Shown in pieces: positions 44,206 through 53,568 of a stretch of DNA of 64,000 nt; the first letter of the stretch is position 1, and each line of letters begins with the position of its first letter. Both the position numbers and the translations under genes were made by a program. Origin of the DNA: Roseomonas fluvialis (lineage in GTDB: Bacteria > Pseudomonadota > Alphaproteobacteria > Acetobacterales > Acetobacteraceae); the NCBI RefSeq assembly GCF_022846615.1, contig NZ_AP025637.1, forward strand, positions 372,001 through 436,000, read 5' to 3'. The notes under the pieces are model-generated. The model searched no databases and had not been told where the DNA came from. It saw nothing but the letters and a program-made list of their open reading frames with translations.

Positions 44206-47055
44206 ATGCGCACGAACGATCCACACTGGGTCACCCTGCTCTTCACCGATGTAGAGGGTTCGACACGTCTACTGCGCAAGCTGGGTGACGAGGCATATAC
44301 CCGCATGCATGCAGACCTATCCGCGACTTTGCGGCGGGTGTTCAAGCTTCGTCGTGGGCGTGTCCTGGACAGTCAGGGCGACTCCTTCTTCGTCGCCTTC
44401 GCGCGCAGCCCGCTGGATGCCGTAGCGGCGGCAATCGAGTGCCAGGCGTCGCTGGCCGCGACGCCCTGGCCTGGTGCCATGGTGGTTCGCGTGCGCATTG
44501 GCATGCATACGGCCCTCGTGCGCCGTGCCGATCCTTCGGCTGGAGGCGGGTATGTCGGGCTCGACGTCCATCGTGCGGCACGATTGTGCGATGCGGCTCA
44601 TGGCGGGCAGGTGCTGCTATCGGCAGCCACGCACACCCTGGTGGCAGGCCACCTTCCTGCAGGAATCCAGATCATCGCCTTGGGCGAGCATCAGCTCCGG
44701 GACTTCGGTGAAGCCGAGCCGATCTTCCAGCTTCTGATGCCTGGCGGACAGCACGGCTTTCCGCCATTGCGATCGGCCCAGCCGGTTCATGCGGACGTGC
44801 CGGTGCCGCGTACGTCCCTGCTCGGCCGCGCTGTCGAGACGCGGGAGGTGGAGGACCTGCTGACGCGCCAAGATACGCGGCTTGTGACCCTGACGGGCGC
44901 TGGCGGAACCGGAAAGACGCGACTGGCCATTGCCGTGGCGCGGCACGCGCGGGAGAGTTTCCGCGATGGCATCTGCTACGTCGCCCTGGCGGCGATCACG
45001 GATCCGACCCTCGTCGCATCGGCGATCGTTCGCCGATTGGGCTTGCAGGAGTCGGGCCCGACGCTGCCGGAGGAACTGCTCTTCGGGCATTTGCGCCGGC
45101 GGGAGATGCTTCTCGTTCTCGATAACTTCGAGCATCTCCTCCCAGCCGCTTCACTTGTGTCGGATCTTCTGTCCAGTTGCCCCGGTGTCCGGGTCCTCGT
45201 AACGAGCCGCGCGCCCCTCCGGCTCAGCGGCGAACGGGACTATGCGGTACCCACGCTTGGCGTCCCGGATCCGTCCGAACTTGGCGCCGTCGAAACCCTC
45301 ACGCGGTTCGCGGCGGTCGCATTGTTCGTGGACCGCGCGCGCAGCGTCTCCGTGCACTTCAGTGCAAACGACAGCGACCTCACGGCCATTGCGCGGATCT
45401 GCGTCAGGCTCGACGGCCTGCCCCTGGCGATCGAACTCGCCGCCGCACGGATCGGACTCCTTACGCCACAGGAGATCCTTGCTCAGTTGGGTGACGTGAC
45501 GGGCTCAGGCTCGCTGGTCCTGCTGACGGGCGGCGAGCGTGACGCGCCGTCGCGCCATCGGACATTGCGCAGCGCCATCGGATGGAGCCTCGATCTGCTG
45601 GCCCGGGACGACCGCGCCGTCTTCGCTCGATTGTCAGTTTTCGTCGGCGGTTTCTCCCTCGATGCGGCTGCTGCGGTGGAAGATGCACTGGCAGATTGCG
45701 GCGTGACGGCGGGACAACCGACGCGAGGGATCCTGGATGTCATCAGCACGCTGGTCGAAAACAGCCTGTTGCAGCGCGTCGAACGTGTCGGCACCGAGGC
45801 GCGCTTCGCGGCGCTGGAGACCATCCGCGAATACGGCATCGAACTGCTCAATGCAGATGCGCAGCGACCCGCCGTGATGCGAGCCCATGCGTCGTACTTC
45901 GCCGCGCTTGCGGAGAAGGGCAGCAAGGAGCTCGGCGGCCCGCATCAGGCGGAATGGCTCGCCCGGCTGGACAATGAGCACCCGAATTTCCGCGCTGCGC
46001 TCACTTGGTCCCTGTCGGCTGAGTGCGAGGACCGGCAACTTGCGGCTCGGCTCGCCACGGCGTTGTGGGTCTTCTGGTTCCGCCGCGCCTATCTCCGTGA
46101 AGGGAGCCGCTGGATCGAGCAGGTTCATGCCGCCAGCAAGAGCGTTGCCTCGCCACACGGTCGCGCCACCTTGCTGACGGCCGACGGAACCTTTGCCCGA
46201 ATGGTCGGCGACTTTGACAGAGCGGATGCCGTGCTGGAGGAAGCAGCGTCCATGTGGCGCGGGCTCGACGATGCAGAAGGCCTGGCGTGGGCCCTCAGTC
46301 ACCTCGGGCTCGTCAAGCAGTGGCTCGGGGAGCTGGACCTCGGGGTCGATATCCTTCGGCAGAGTGTCGACCTGCGTAGGCAGCGCGGCGAGGATCGTGG
46401 CATTGCCCGTTCGCTGTTTCATCTCGCCATCGCCGAGGATTTCCGCGGGAACTTCAATCAGGCGGCAACGCTGTATGAGGAAACGCTCGAAGTCCAACAG
46501 CGTATCGGAGACACCTGGGGTGCGGCGCGGGTACTGGGCTACCTGGCGAAGGTACTGCTGCGCATGCGTGAGGCGGCGCGTGCCGAGCAGCTTTGCAGAC
46601 GCGCTCTCACACTGAGCAGCCAGGTCTCCGACCGCTGGGGCATCGGGCTGGCGCATTCCGGTCTGGCGGCCGCGGCACTGGCGCGTGGCGAGACCGCCCT
46701 GGCCGCGAAGGAGCTCAAGACCAGCCTTGTGATCTTCCGCGATGTCGGCGCGCGAGATCGCGTCGCGGAGACCGTGCAGGACCTGGCGCTGCTGACGCAG
46801 CAGCTGGGCGCGCCACAGCAGTCCGTCAGGCTCGCAGCGGGGGCCGCGACCATGCAGCAAGCGAGCCGACTTGCCTTCTGGCCGGCGGTCGAAGCCCTGC
46901 GCGAAGTCGCGCTTGCCGAGGCCCGGGCCAGCATCGGCGAGGCGGCCTTCGATGCCGCATGGTTGAAGGGACGGCTGATGGGCCTGGAGGAGACGATCGA
47001 GGACGCGTTGGCGGTTCCCGATTCTGCGGAGGTTTCACCGGAGGCGCCGGCGTAG
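44206..47055 (+). CDS. Class III nucleotide cyclase-STAND ATPase-TPR regulator
   Basis: This 949-residue protein has three parts. A class III adenylate/guanylate cyclase domain (about 8-170) has LLFTDVEGST and metal aspartates D15 and D59 (DSQGDSFFVAF). A STAND/NB-ARC-type ATPase (about 205-540) has Walker A GAGGTGKT near 231-238, Walker B LLVLDNFEHLL near 304-315 and the conserved RLDGLPLAIELAAARIGLLT. C-terminal TPR-like helical repeats (about 560-930) follow. This architecture is common in rhizobial and other alphaproteobacterial regulators, where the ATPase and repeats sense a ligand. Both metal aspartates are present, so catalysis is possible. The same ATPase-TPR chassis recurs at 60765-63641 with a winged helix instead of the cyclase. 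Confidence 0.9.
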   Translation: MRTNDPHWVTLLFTDVEGSTRLLRKLGDEAYTRMHADLSATLRRVFKLRRGRVLDSQGDSFFVAFARSPLDAVAAAIECQASLAATPWPGAMVVRVRIGMHTALVRRADPSAGGGYVGLDVHRAARLCDAAHGGQVLLSAATHTLVAGHLPAGIQIIALGEHQLRDFGEAEPIFQLLMPGGQHGFPPLRSAQPVHADVPVPRTSLLGRAVETREVEDLLTRQDTRLVTLTGAGGTGKTRLAIAVARHARESFRDGICYVALAAITDPTLVASAIVRRLGLQESGPTLPEELLFGHLRRREMLLVLDNFEHLLPAASLVSDLLSSCPGVRVLVTSRAPLRLSGERDYAVPTLGVPDPSELGAVETLTRFAAVALFVDRARSVSVHFSANDSDLTAIARICVRLDGLPLAIELAAARIGLLTPQEILAQLGDVTGSGSLVLLTGGERDAPSRHRTLRSAIGWSLDLLARDDRAVFARLSVFVGGFSLDAAAAVEDALADCGVTAGQPTRGILDVISTLVENSLLQRVERVGTEARFAALETIREYGIELLNADAQRPAVMRAHASYFAALAEKGSKELGGPHQAEWLARLDNEHPNFRAALTWSLSAECEDRQLAARLATALWVFWFRRAYLREGSRWIEQVHAASKSVASPHGRATLLTADGTFARMVGDFDRADAVLEEAASMWRGLDDAEGLAWALSHLGLVKQWLGELDLGVDILRQSVDLRRQRGEDRGIARSLFHLAIAEDFRGNFNQAATLYEETLEVQQRIGDTWGAARVLGYLAKVLLRMREAARAEQLCRRALTLSSQVSDRWGIGLAHSGLAAAALARGETALAAKELKTSLVIFRDVGARDRVAETVQDLALLTQQLGAPQQSVRLAAGAATMQQASRLAFWPAVEALREVALAEARASIGEAAFDAAWLKGRLMGLEETIEDALAVPDSAEVSPEAPA

Positions 47056-47211
47056 GACGGCGCTCAAATGTGGGAACTCGCACACCGCGTGGCGCGCCGC
47101 CCGCGGCAGGGCGGGAACACGTGCGAAATTGCACCGATTTCCGGCGCGACGCCGAGCAGGTTCTCCCCATCGCTTCGACGAATGGTCGTCGAGCGAGGAA
47201 GGAGAACTTCA

Positions 47212-47577
47212 ATGACGTCCAGGCTTCATCGGCTGCGCTCCGTCGTGCTCGCGAGCATCCTGGTTGGTTCGCCGGCCCTCGCGCAGGATCGCATCGCCGT
47301 CTTCACTGGCAGCGGCGAAGGTGCCGAGGTGATCTACGTGTCGCCGAGTGACCCGCGCGCCAGGAGCGCTCTGCTGGGCGTGCCACAGGCGAAGTCGCCC
47401 CTCGTCGCCACCTTCGTCGCGAGCGGCGATGGCATCGGCGTCGACTACTTCGAGGCCACCTCTGCCCCGAGCGACCTTCCGGCCAGCGCCTTCGGCATGG
47501 CACCGGCCGCGATGGCGCTGCATGGCGGCGAGGAACGGGCGGCCCGTGGCACGGAGGCGTGGGGCACCGGCGAGTAG
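47212..47577 (+). CDS. Small secreted protein of unknown function
   Basis: This 121-residue product has a clear signal peptide (MTSRLHRLRSVVLASILVGS, cleavage near ALAQ). The mature part (DRIAVFTGSGEGAEVIYVSP onward) has no recognised domain. A strong GAGGAAGGAG ribosome-binding site precedes ATG 47212. It lies 156 bp downstream of the cyclase-STAND gene on the same strand and could be a target of it. Confidence 0.62.
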   Translation: MTSRLHRLRSVVLASILVGSPALAQDRIAVFTGSGEGAEVIYVSPSDPRARSALLGVPQAKSPLVATFVASGDGIGVDYFEATSAPSDLPASAFGMAPAAMALHGGEERAARGTEAWGTGE

Positions 47578-47626
47578 CGCCATGTGAGCGTGCCTGTTTG
47601 CACCCAAGAACGATACTCCGCGTATC

Positions 47627-47650
47627 GCCCGGCCAGGCAACTGGCCGGGC
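47627..47650. terminator. GNRA-loop hairpin between convergent genes
   Basis: GCCCGGCCAG (47627-47636), loop GCAA, CTGGCCGGGC (47641-47650) form a perfect 10-bp stem closed by a GNRA tetraloop. It lies between the small secreted protein gene and the convergent Crp/Fnr gene. There is no T-run on either side, but the stem is strong and symmetric, as in bidirectional terminators. Confidence 0.6.
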
Positions 47651-47684
47651 ATCTCGCGGTGTGGCGATCAGTCCCGTACGAGGC

Positions 47685-48482
47685 TCACAGGCCGATCTGA
47701 GCTTCGATCTCCGCCTCGACGGCGTCGCGCAAGGCCTTCGGTTGGCGGATCACGATCGCGCCTCGCTCGCGCGCGATCACGCCCAGCCGAAGCAGATCCG
47801 CGAATTCCCTTGACACCGCTTCCCTGCGCGTACCGATCCGCGCGGCGAACACATGTTGGCGCGGCGGCGGGCTGACGACCCGCTCCTCACCCACCGTCTG
47901 GCCGTCACGGCCGAGCCGAGGTCGAGAGAGCCGGAGCAGTTCGGCATGCACGCGCAGGCGCACCGGCAAGGCTTCGCGTTCGAGAAGGCGCTTTGACTGG
48001 CGGCGCAGGATTTCGGTCATCTGGCGCAGCAGGTCGCGGCAGGCTGCCGGCGTGCTGCAGGCGGCATCCAGAAAGGCGGAGCCGGGCAGCGCGCAGAGCT
48101 GTGAGCGCACCAGTGCGGTCGCGGAAGCGGTGCGCGGCGCGCCGTCGATGGCCGCGATCTCGCCGAACATGCCACCGGCAGCAATGTCGGTGAGGATCAG
48201 CTCGCGTCCGGACGGAGCACGCACCAGGATGCGGACCACCCCTTCCAGGACGAACCAGACATCGCCCGAGGCGTCGTCGGAATCCAGGATGAGTTCGCCG
48301 ACACCGAAGGTCCGCCACGTCGCGACTTTGGCAGATCGTCGCAGTTCATCCACCGACGCCGAACGGAGTATCGGCAAACGCCGCAGGCGTTCGACGCGTG
48401 CGCCATCGTTCGCCGCTGAGTCTATCGCGGGCGACAACCCTATGGCGGCATGTGGCCGTGTGTGTGGTTCAGGAGCGCTCAT
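47685..48482 (-). CDS. Crp/Fnr-family transcriptional regulator
   Basis: This 265-residue protein has a cyclic-nucleotide-binding-type beta-barrel (about 35-150, with GDVWFVLEGVVRILV and GGMFGEIAAIDGAPRTASAT), a dimer helix and a winged helix (about 185-250, with RIGTRREAVSREFADLLRLG). The GEIAxxDGAPRTAS segment is like the cAMP pocket of Crp, so a cyclic nucleotide ligand is plausible. No Fnr-type cysteine cluster is seen. A cyclase-STAND protein is encoded nearby, giving a possible cAMP source. ATG 48482 follows GGAGAGG by 6 bp. Confidence 0.87.
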   Translation of the reverse strand: MSAPEPHTRPHAAIGLSPAIDSAANDGARVERLRRLPILRSASVDELRRSAKVATWRTFGVGELILDSDDASGDVWFVLEGVVRILVRAPSGRELILTDIAAGGMFGEIAAIDGAPRTASATALVRSQLCALPGSAFLDAACSTPAACRDLLRQMTEILRRQSKRLLEREALPVRLRVHAELLRLSRPRLGRDGQTVGEERVVSPPPRQHVFAARIGTRREAVSREFADLLRLGVIARERGAIVIRQPKALRDAVEAEIEAQIGL

Positions 48483-49104
48483 CACCAGCCTCTCCGGATA
48501 CAGGCGTGAGCTTGCGCCGCGTGGCAGCCAGCTTCAACAATGAACATCCGCGCCGGCGACGGGCGGCAGACCTCGCCTAACCTTTGGCAGCGCAGTCGGG
48601 GCAACGCAACCGCGCCGGATTTGACCCTGGATCCCCTTGTCCCGGGGCAGCTCGGCCAACTGCACGCAAATGCGGCTTTCGATTGGCATGCGTTAGGCCC
48701 CGTCCGATTGTCATGAGCACTCCCGGGTAGGCTTGCAGAGGACCGACAGGCGCCCGAAGATCTTCCCGTGCGTCGCGAGCGGCACACCCAGATGTTCCCA
48801 CTGAACAGGTATCGATCATCGCGACGCCGAGTCGATTCCGTCGACCCTCGAGGCGCTGCGAGGCGTCGGCGACGGCGCCCCGCTGCGCGTCTTGCACCGT
48901 GATGTCGATGTTGGCCGTCGGCGCCGGCCAAGATTCAGCAGGCGCCGTCGCGGCTGAGCCTCCGGAAGCCGCCACCGCCGCCGCAACGCCCGAGGGAGGC
49001 TCACTGGCGGTGCTTCCGCCTGAACCGGCGGCGAGACGCCGGAGGGGCTCAGCGCCCGCCTGTGGGTCATCGATGGCCAATGGGCCGCGCCGTCGCAGAG
49101 TGAC
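48483..49104. other. 622-bp stretch without a supported gene
   Basis: The only long minus-strand frame (48577-49080) would start at TTG, lacks a ribosome-binding site, and is rich in Ala/Arg/Pro with no recognised motif. I do not call it a gene. The stretch separates the DUF4132 gene from the Crp/Fnr gene; the latter's promoter is probably here. Confidence 0.4.
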
Positions 49105-52100
49105 TCAGCGGATCTGGGACAGGATGCCCTTGTCCGTGATGCGGTCGTCCGCGGCGAGCAGGAAGGCCTTCGACAGGATCAGCGACAGCACCGCATCGCC
49201 CTCGAAGGGCAGGCGGATGCCTGCAGCGGCATCGCGATCCGCCGGGACGATGCAGACATAACGGTCCTCCGGGTCGAGTAGCACGTGAGCCGAGCCGAGG
49301 TGGATGCGGTAGCGGCGTAGCGCGCCGGTCACCACCAGGTGACGATCCTCCAGCCGGCAACGCTCGGCGATGGCAAGCTTCGGCAGCAGCGCCGCGAGTA
49401 CCTCGCGCCGCACCCGGCCGCTTTCCTGCAACTCGGCGCGACTGAAGCGCTGCCAGTAGTCCATCGCCGCGCCGCGGCGCCATTGGCTCGGGTGCTGCGC
49501 TTGCGCGCCGGCATCTGCCCAGGCCTCGTCGCGGCCGATCGAGGCGACGCCGACGATCAAGTCCACGTCGCGCATCACCTCGGAAAAGGCGATGTCCGGC
49601 ACGTCCTCGAGCGCCACCGCGCCGACGCCCACGCGCAGGCCCCGGCCACCGTCGCGCCGCCAGTCCCCCTCGTCACGCATCGGTCGGAACAGCACGCGGT
49701 CGGTCGCGAGGAACAGATGCGCGCCGCCTTCCGTCATCTCGTCGCCCTCGCCATCGGGCTTGGTCCAGAACTCGGCTGACAGGCCGAGGGCGGGTAGTTT
49801 GATGTGCGTGGGTTCGTCGTTCGGCACGTCGGCAGACATGCGCGTGCGGCAGACCCAGCCACGCAGCCGCGCCAGCGCGTTCGCCTGCGACTGGCGCAGG
49901 ATGTGGGCGGCGAAGCGGTTGGAATAGGTCGCGGTGGCGCGCTCGGCCTCCGTCAGCGGATAGGTTTCGCGGAAAGCCTGCTTGATTGGCTGCACGATGC
50001 CATCGCGCAGCAGCAGGGACCGCCAGGCGCCGACCGCGCCGGGCTCGACGGGGGCGAGCGGATGCCACAGCGCCACACGGTCGGCATCGCCTAGCGTCCG
50101 CACCCGACCTTGGGCATCCATCGGCGTCGCGGCGTCGTGGAACATGGCGCTGAAGGGCTCGCGGCTCGCCGGCGTGATGGTCCAGACCAGGCGCGCGGCG
50201 AGCCAGCCGAGCAGCGGATGGTCTAGGTATCGTTCCCGGAAATCGCGCCCGCTCCAGCTGCGGCCCGTGAGCCAGCTGCGTTCGAGGCGCAGGCGCTGCA
50301 CGGGCAGGATGGCGGCGATGTCCTTCGCGCTCGCCTGCAGGTCCTTGAGCGCAGCGGTGCTGTCCTCGTCGCCCTTCACCGCGAGGGGTGTGGACTTCGG
50401 TACGCTGCCGTCGGCGCGGCGCAGCGTGACAGTGGCTGACGTACTGCTCGCGATGCCAAGCGTGGCGGTGATGCCGCCGGCCAATTCGGCCACGCGCACG
50501 GGGTCGGGGCCAGGTTCGAGGGCGACGTCCGGGACGCTCAGTTCCTCGAGCTCCTCGATGGTCGTGCCGGCCTTGGCGGCAGCGGTCGCCAGCGCCTTGG
50601 CGATGGTCTTCGCGAGGCGTTCGTCGCGGACGCGGCGCTGGATGCGACCGAGCGCGACCACCGCCTCCGGCGTCGCGATGCGGCCGAGCGCGCCGATGCA
50701 GGCATTGACGCCGATCAGCGAGCGGTAGGTCACGCCACCCAGGAGTGGCACCTTCTCGAGCATCGCGAGCGCGACGCGCAGCAGGCGCGGGACCTCGGCT
50801 GCGTCGAGACTAACGAACCAGACAGCGCCGCGCAGGACGATGTCGTTGGCGTTCGACAAACGGGCCGGCGGTTCCTGCCAGTCGTGGTGGAACCAGGCGT
50901 CGCTACGTCCCGGCTTGATCTTGGCCGAGGTGCACAAGGCCATGATTGCGGCTTCGCGTGGTCCGTCGAAAACGTCGAGGAAGGCGAGCACGGCGCTCTC
51001 GAATTGCCGGTAGCGAAGCGCCTCCCGGTACTCGGCCGGGCTCGGCATTCCGGCAGATGCCTCCGCGGCGAGGTCGAGCCAGCGACGGGTGGCCTCGCGG
51101 CACGCGGCGGCGGTTGGACCGCCGAGCAGCGCCTCGGCCTTGCGCAGCCAGGCGCCGGACGGTTCGGTGGCGCGCGCGCTCCAGAGAAGGTCAAAGAGGC
51201 CGGCATCGGCAGCCTTGAGCGCCGCCGCCTCCTGGATCTCATCGGCGTTCCAGTTGCGGAAGCGGATGCCGAACAGGCGCTCCGCGCTGCGTCGTCCGCG
51301 CGCCACGCGAATGACGCGGTCTGAGAAGTCGATCTCCGCCTGGCTGCGCGCATCGCCGGCGACGATGAAGCGGAATCTGAGCCCTCTCGCACTTGGCGGC
51401 CAGCAGATGGTTGTGGCGCCGTGGCGCGCGACCGCCGCCGCGAAGATGCCATCGGCCTCCATAACCCAGGCGGGCGGATCGAGCGGCACCAGCGCCGCGA
51501 GGGGCGTACGGCCGATCAACTCGGCGACCGCTTCCCGGCGTGCCCTGTTGGCCTCGGCATAGTGCGGCGTCCCTTCCGGCGGAAGCAGGACGGGCTGCCC
51601 CGTCTGACGTTCCTCAAAGGCGACCGCCGCCTCCAGGCGCCAATCCGGCTGCCCGGGCCCGGTCCGTGGCCGCAGCCACGCCATGAGTTCGGCGCAGAGC
51701 AGCGCATAGGCCTCGGCAAACGCGAGGACGCGCGCCGCATCCGCGGGCGCGCCAAGACCTTCGAAGACGAATACGGGAGATTCCGGCCGCGGCGCTGCCA
51801 CCTTCTCCTTGGGGGTGATGCCGAGGAGGACCTCCACCCTGGCGTTCAGCCCCGCCGCTTTGGCCGCGTTGGGGTGCATCTTCGGGTGGCGGGCACGGAT
51901 CGCGGCCCAGGCGTCGATGAGCGGCGGGTGATTCTTGAAGCCGCCGATCTTCTCCATTCGGCCGACAAGGCGGCCGAAGCCGCCCAGCCCGCTGCCGCCG
52001 TCGTAACCCTTTTGGTTGGCGCCACGGCCAAACACCACGAACAGCGCCGTTGCACTGCGCGCGTCGAGCGGCGGCAGGTGCGCCAGCAGCGCCGGGAACA

Positions 52101-52503
52101 CGTGTTCGTCGAGCTTGGGTCGCCCGGTCAGTGGCGGGCGCGTGCGCACGCGCTCGGCGAGTTCCTCCGCGAGGACCGCGCGCTCGGCCAGGGAGAGGCG
52201 CGCGACGGCGGGCGCGATGGCGGCGAAGAGATGCACTGGATAGAGGCCCGCCGCGGTCGCATCCGCCTCCTCCAGCACACGCAGCAGCACGGGCCAGGCT
52301 TCGCCCATCAGGGCCCGGCGCTGACCCGGTCCGAGGGGGCAGGTCTGCCACATCTCCAGGTCCTGCATGCGCTGCGGAGAAATGGCGGTGTCGGGCAGCG
52401 GGGCTGTGGGCGGCGCCGGCACCGCCGGCGCCGCACGCGGCGTCAGCAGCCCGCGCAGCCACGCGGTGAAGGGGTTGCCCGGCGGGTCAGCCTCCTCCGC
52501 CAA
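49105..52503 (-). CDS. DUF4132 (MolR-like) large protein
   Basis: The product is 1132 residues. The C-terminal region (about 800-1080) carries DUF4132-type sequence: LGWLAARLVWTITPA, VALWHPLAPVEPG, IVQPIKQAFRETYPLTEAER, IGRDEAWADAG and YWQRFSRAELQESG. The middle (about 560-700) has HEAT-like helical sequence (VVALGRIQRRVRDERLAKTI) leading into ELEELSVPDVALEPGP. MolR/YehF of E. coli belongs to this group; the function is unknown, with old links to molybdate regulation. The start is TTG 52503, 4 bp after the stop of the small upstream gene, so translation is probably coupled. Other starts inside the first 60 residues are possible. Confidence 0.8.
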   Translation of the reverse strand: MAEEADPPGNPFTAWLRGLLTPRAAPAVPAPPTAPLPDTAISPQRMQDLEMWQTCPLGPGQRRALMGEAWPVLLRVLEEADATAAGLYPVHLFAAIAPAVARLSLAERAVLAEELAERVRTRPPLTGRPKLDEHVFPALLAHLPPLDARSATALFVVFGRGANQKGYDGGSGLGGFGRLVGRMEKIGGFKNHPPLIDAWAAIRARHPKMHPNAAKAAGLNARVEVLLGITPKEKVAAPRPESPVFVFEGLGAPADAARVLAFAEAYALLCAELMAWLRPRTGPGQPDWRLEAAVAFEERQTGQPVLLPPEGTPHYAEANRARREAVAELIGRTPLAALVPLDPPAWVMEADGIFAAAVARHGATTICWPPSARGLRFRFIVAGDARSQAEIDFSDRVIRVARGRRSAERLFGIRFRNWNADEIQEAAALKAADAGLFDLLWSARATEPSGAWLRKAEALLGGPTAAACREATRRWLDLAAEASAGMPSPAEYREALRYRQFESAVLAFLDVFDGPREAAIMALCTSAKIKPGRSDAWFHHDWQEPPARLSNANDIVLRGAVWFVSLDAAEVPRLLRVALAMLEKVPLLGGVTYRSLIGVNACIGALGRIATPEAVVALGRIQRRVRDERLAKTIAKALATAAAKAGTTIEELEELSVPDVALEPGPDPVRVAELAGGITATLGIASSTSATVTLRRADGSVPKSTPLAVKGDEDSTAALKDLQASAKDIAAILPVQRLRLERSWLTGRSWSGRDFRERYLDHPLLGWLAARLVWTITPASREPFSAMFHDAATPMDAQGRVRTLGDADRVALWHPLAPVEPGAVGAWRSLLLRDGIVQPIKQAFRETYPLTEAERATATYSNRFAAHILRQSQANALARLRGWVCRTRMSADVPNDEPTHIKLPALGLSAEFWTKPDGEGDEMTEGGAHLFLATDRVLFRPMRDEGDWRRDGGRGLRVGVGAVALEDVPDIAFSEVMRDVDLIVGVASIGRDEAWADAGAQAQHPSQWRRGAAMDYWQRFSRAELQESGRVRREVLAALLPKLAIAERCRLEDRHLVVTGALRRYRIHLGSAHVLLDPEDRYVCIVPADRDAAAGIRLPFEGDAVLSLILSKAFLLAADDRITDKGILSQIR

Positions 52504-52507
52504 GGGC

Positions 52508-52867
52508 TCAGCCGCTCACCAGCGGCATGAGGAGGACGAAGGTGATCGCCGTATCTGGCTTCAGAACAATCACGGTGTCGGGGTCGGTCACCTGGCGGTC
52601 GTCCACCACCACGAAGAAGGCGTTGCGCCGGAACCCATCCAGGGCGAGGGCCACGGCACGCTCGCTCAAGGCTGGATCCTCTGTGGCTGCTGCGCCGAGT
52701 TCAACCAGCGGCCTTGCGCCGGCGGCATCCGTGGCGCGGTTCAGTTCCAGCAGCACGCGTTCGCGGATCAGGGCGGCGAGGGTGAGCGGCACGCCCTCGC
52801 GCCAGTGGAGCACGTGACCCGGCTGCAGGGCGCGCGCCATCGCTTGATCCTGGATGACGAGTTTCAT
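52508..52867 (-). CDS. Small protein coupled to DUF4132, candidate beta-grasp fold
   Basis: This 119-residue protein has a helix (LAALIRERVLLELNRATDAA) followed by a helix-strand part, FRRNAFFVVVDDRQVTDPDT, and the ending FVLLMPLVSG. The strand pattern with a short glycine-ending tail is reminiscent of ThiS/MoaD/ubiquitin-like beta-grasp proteins, but the terminus is SG, not GG, and similarity is by eye. I recognise no named family. It ends 4 bp before the DUF4132 TTG start, so the two form one unit. Confidence 0.65.
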   Translation of the reverse strand: MKLVIQDQAMARALQPGHVLHWREGVPLTLAALIRERVLLELNRATDAAGARPLVELGAAATEDPALSERAVALALDGFRRNAFFVVVDDRQVTDPDTVIVLKPDTAITFVLLMPLVSG

Positions 52868-53025
52868 CGCACATCTCCCGGCCTTTCGAGATGTGTGCCA
52901 CCTCCCATCCAGCGGCGGCAAGCGCCCGTGGGCATTGCGATGCCGGGCGGTCTGGCCCTAGGCCATGACAAGGGTCGCGACCCTCGTCTGCTGCCCGTGC
53001 GGAGCAGGGCCTGCCAGCCCGAGGC

Positions 53026-53568
53026 CTACGCGCACGCCGAACAGGTCATCAGCCCGCGCCTCGCTCGCGTGGGCTCGACCGCGTAGCCACAGCGCATGCA
53101 ATTCGCGCCGTCGTCGGATGCATCGAATGGATCAGCAAAGAGTTTCGCTGCCTTGCGCGTCGCCGGATGGCGGGCCTTTGCGGCAGACGAGGCCGCAGCC
53201 ACGGGCGCTTCAGCACAGATCGGTATGGTGACCTTGGCCACCACTGGTGGTGGCTCCCACATCGGCATCACATGCGTGACCGGCTCCGCCCGTGTGGGCG
53301 GCTGGGCACCAACCTTTGCAGGGGGCTGTGTCGAAGGCCTGGCCGGAAACCCGTTCTCCCACGTCGCGGCGCGATCGGTGAACGTCAGGCGCCGGGGCTG
53401 ACCCTTGCTTGCGGGCGCGCCGGTCGAGCGCACGTGCACGACTTCCACGGTCCTGCTGCCGCCGGCCCCGTTACGGCGAGGAATGCTCAGCGTTTCGCGC
53501 CGGTCCGCCGGTTCCGGCTTATCGTCTTTGAAGCGGGCGAAAACGCGGTCGATGTCGTCCATGAACAT
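53026..53568 (-). CDS. Hypothetical protein with C-terminal zinc ribbon
   Basis: This 180-residue protein is mostly low-complexity Pro/Ala-rich sequence, but ends with a two-CxxC pattern (CMRCGYAVEPTRARRG, then CSAC) at about 157-179, which looks like a zinc ribbon. The N-terminus MFMDDIDRVFARFKDDKPEP is charged and protein-like. No enzyme domain is seen. It lies 158 bp upstream of the small DUF4132 partner on the same strand. The function is unknown; a nucleic-acid or protein adaptor role is possible. Confidence 0.6.
   Translation of the reverse strand: MFMDDIDRVFARFKDDKPEPADRRETLSIPRRNGAGGSRTVEVVHVRSTGAPASKGQPRRLTFTDRAATWENGFPARPSTQPPAKVGAQPPTRAEPVTHVMPMWEPPPVVAKVTIPICAEAPVAAASSAAKARHPATRKAAKLFADPFDASDDGANCMRCGYAVEPTRARRGLMTCSACA

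Noticed and set aside
48577..49080. A 167-codon minus-strand frame after the DUF4132 gene
   Set aside because: It starts at TTG without a ribosome-binding site, is low-complexity Ala/Arg/Pro, and has no motif; described only as part of the gap.
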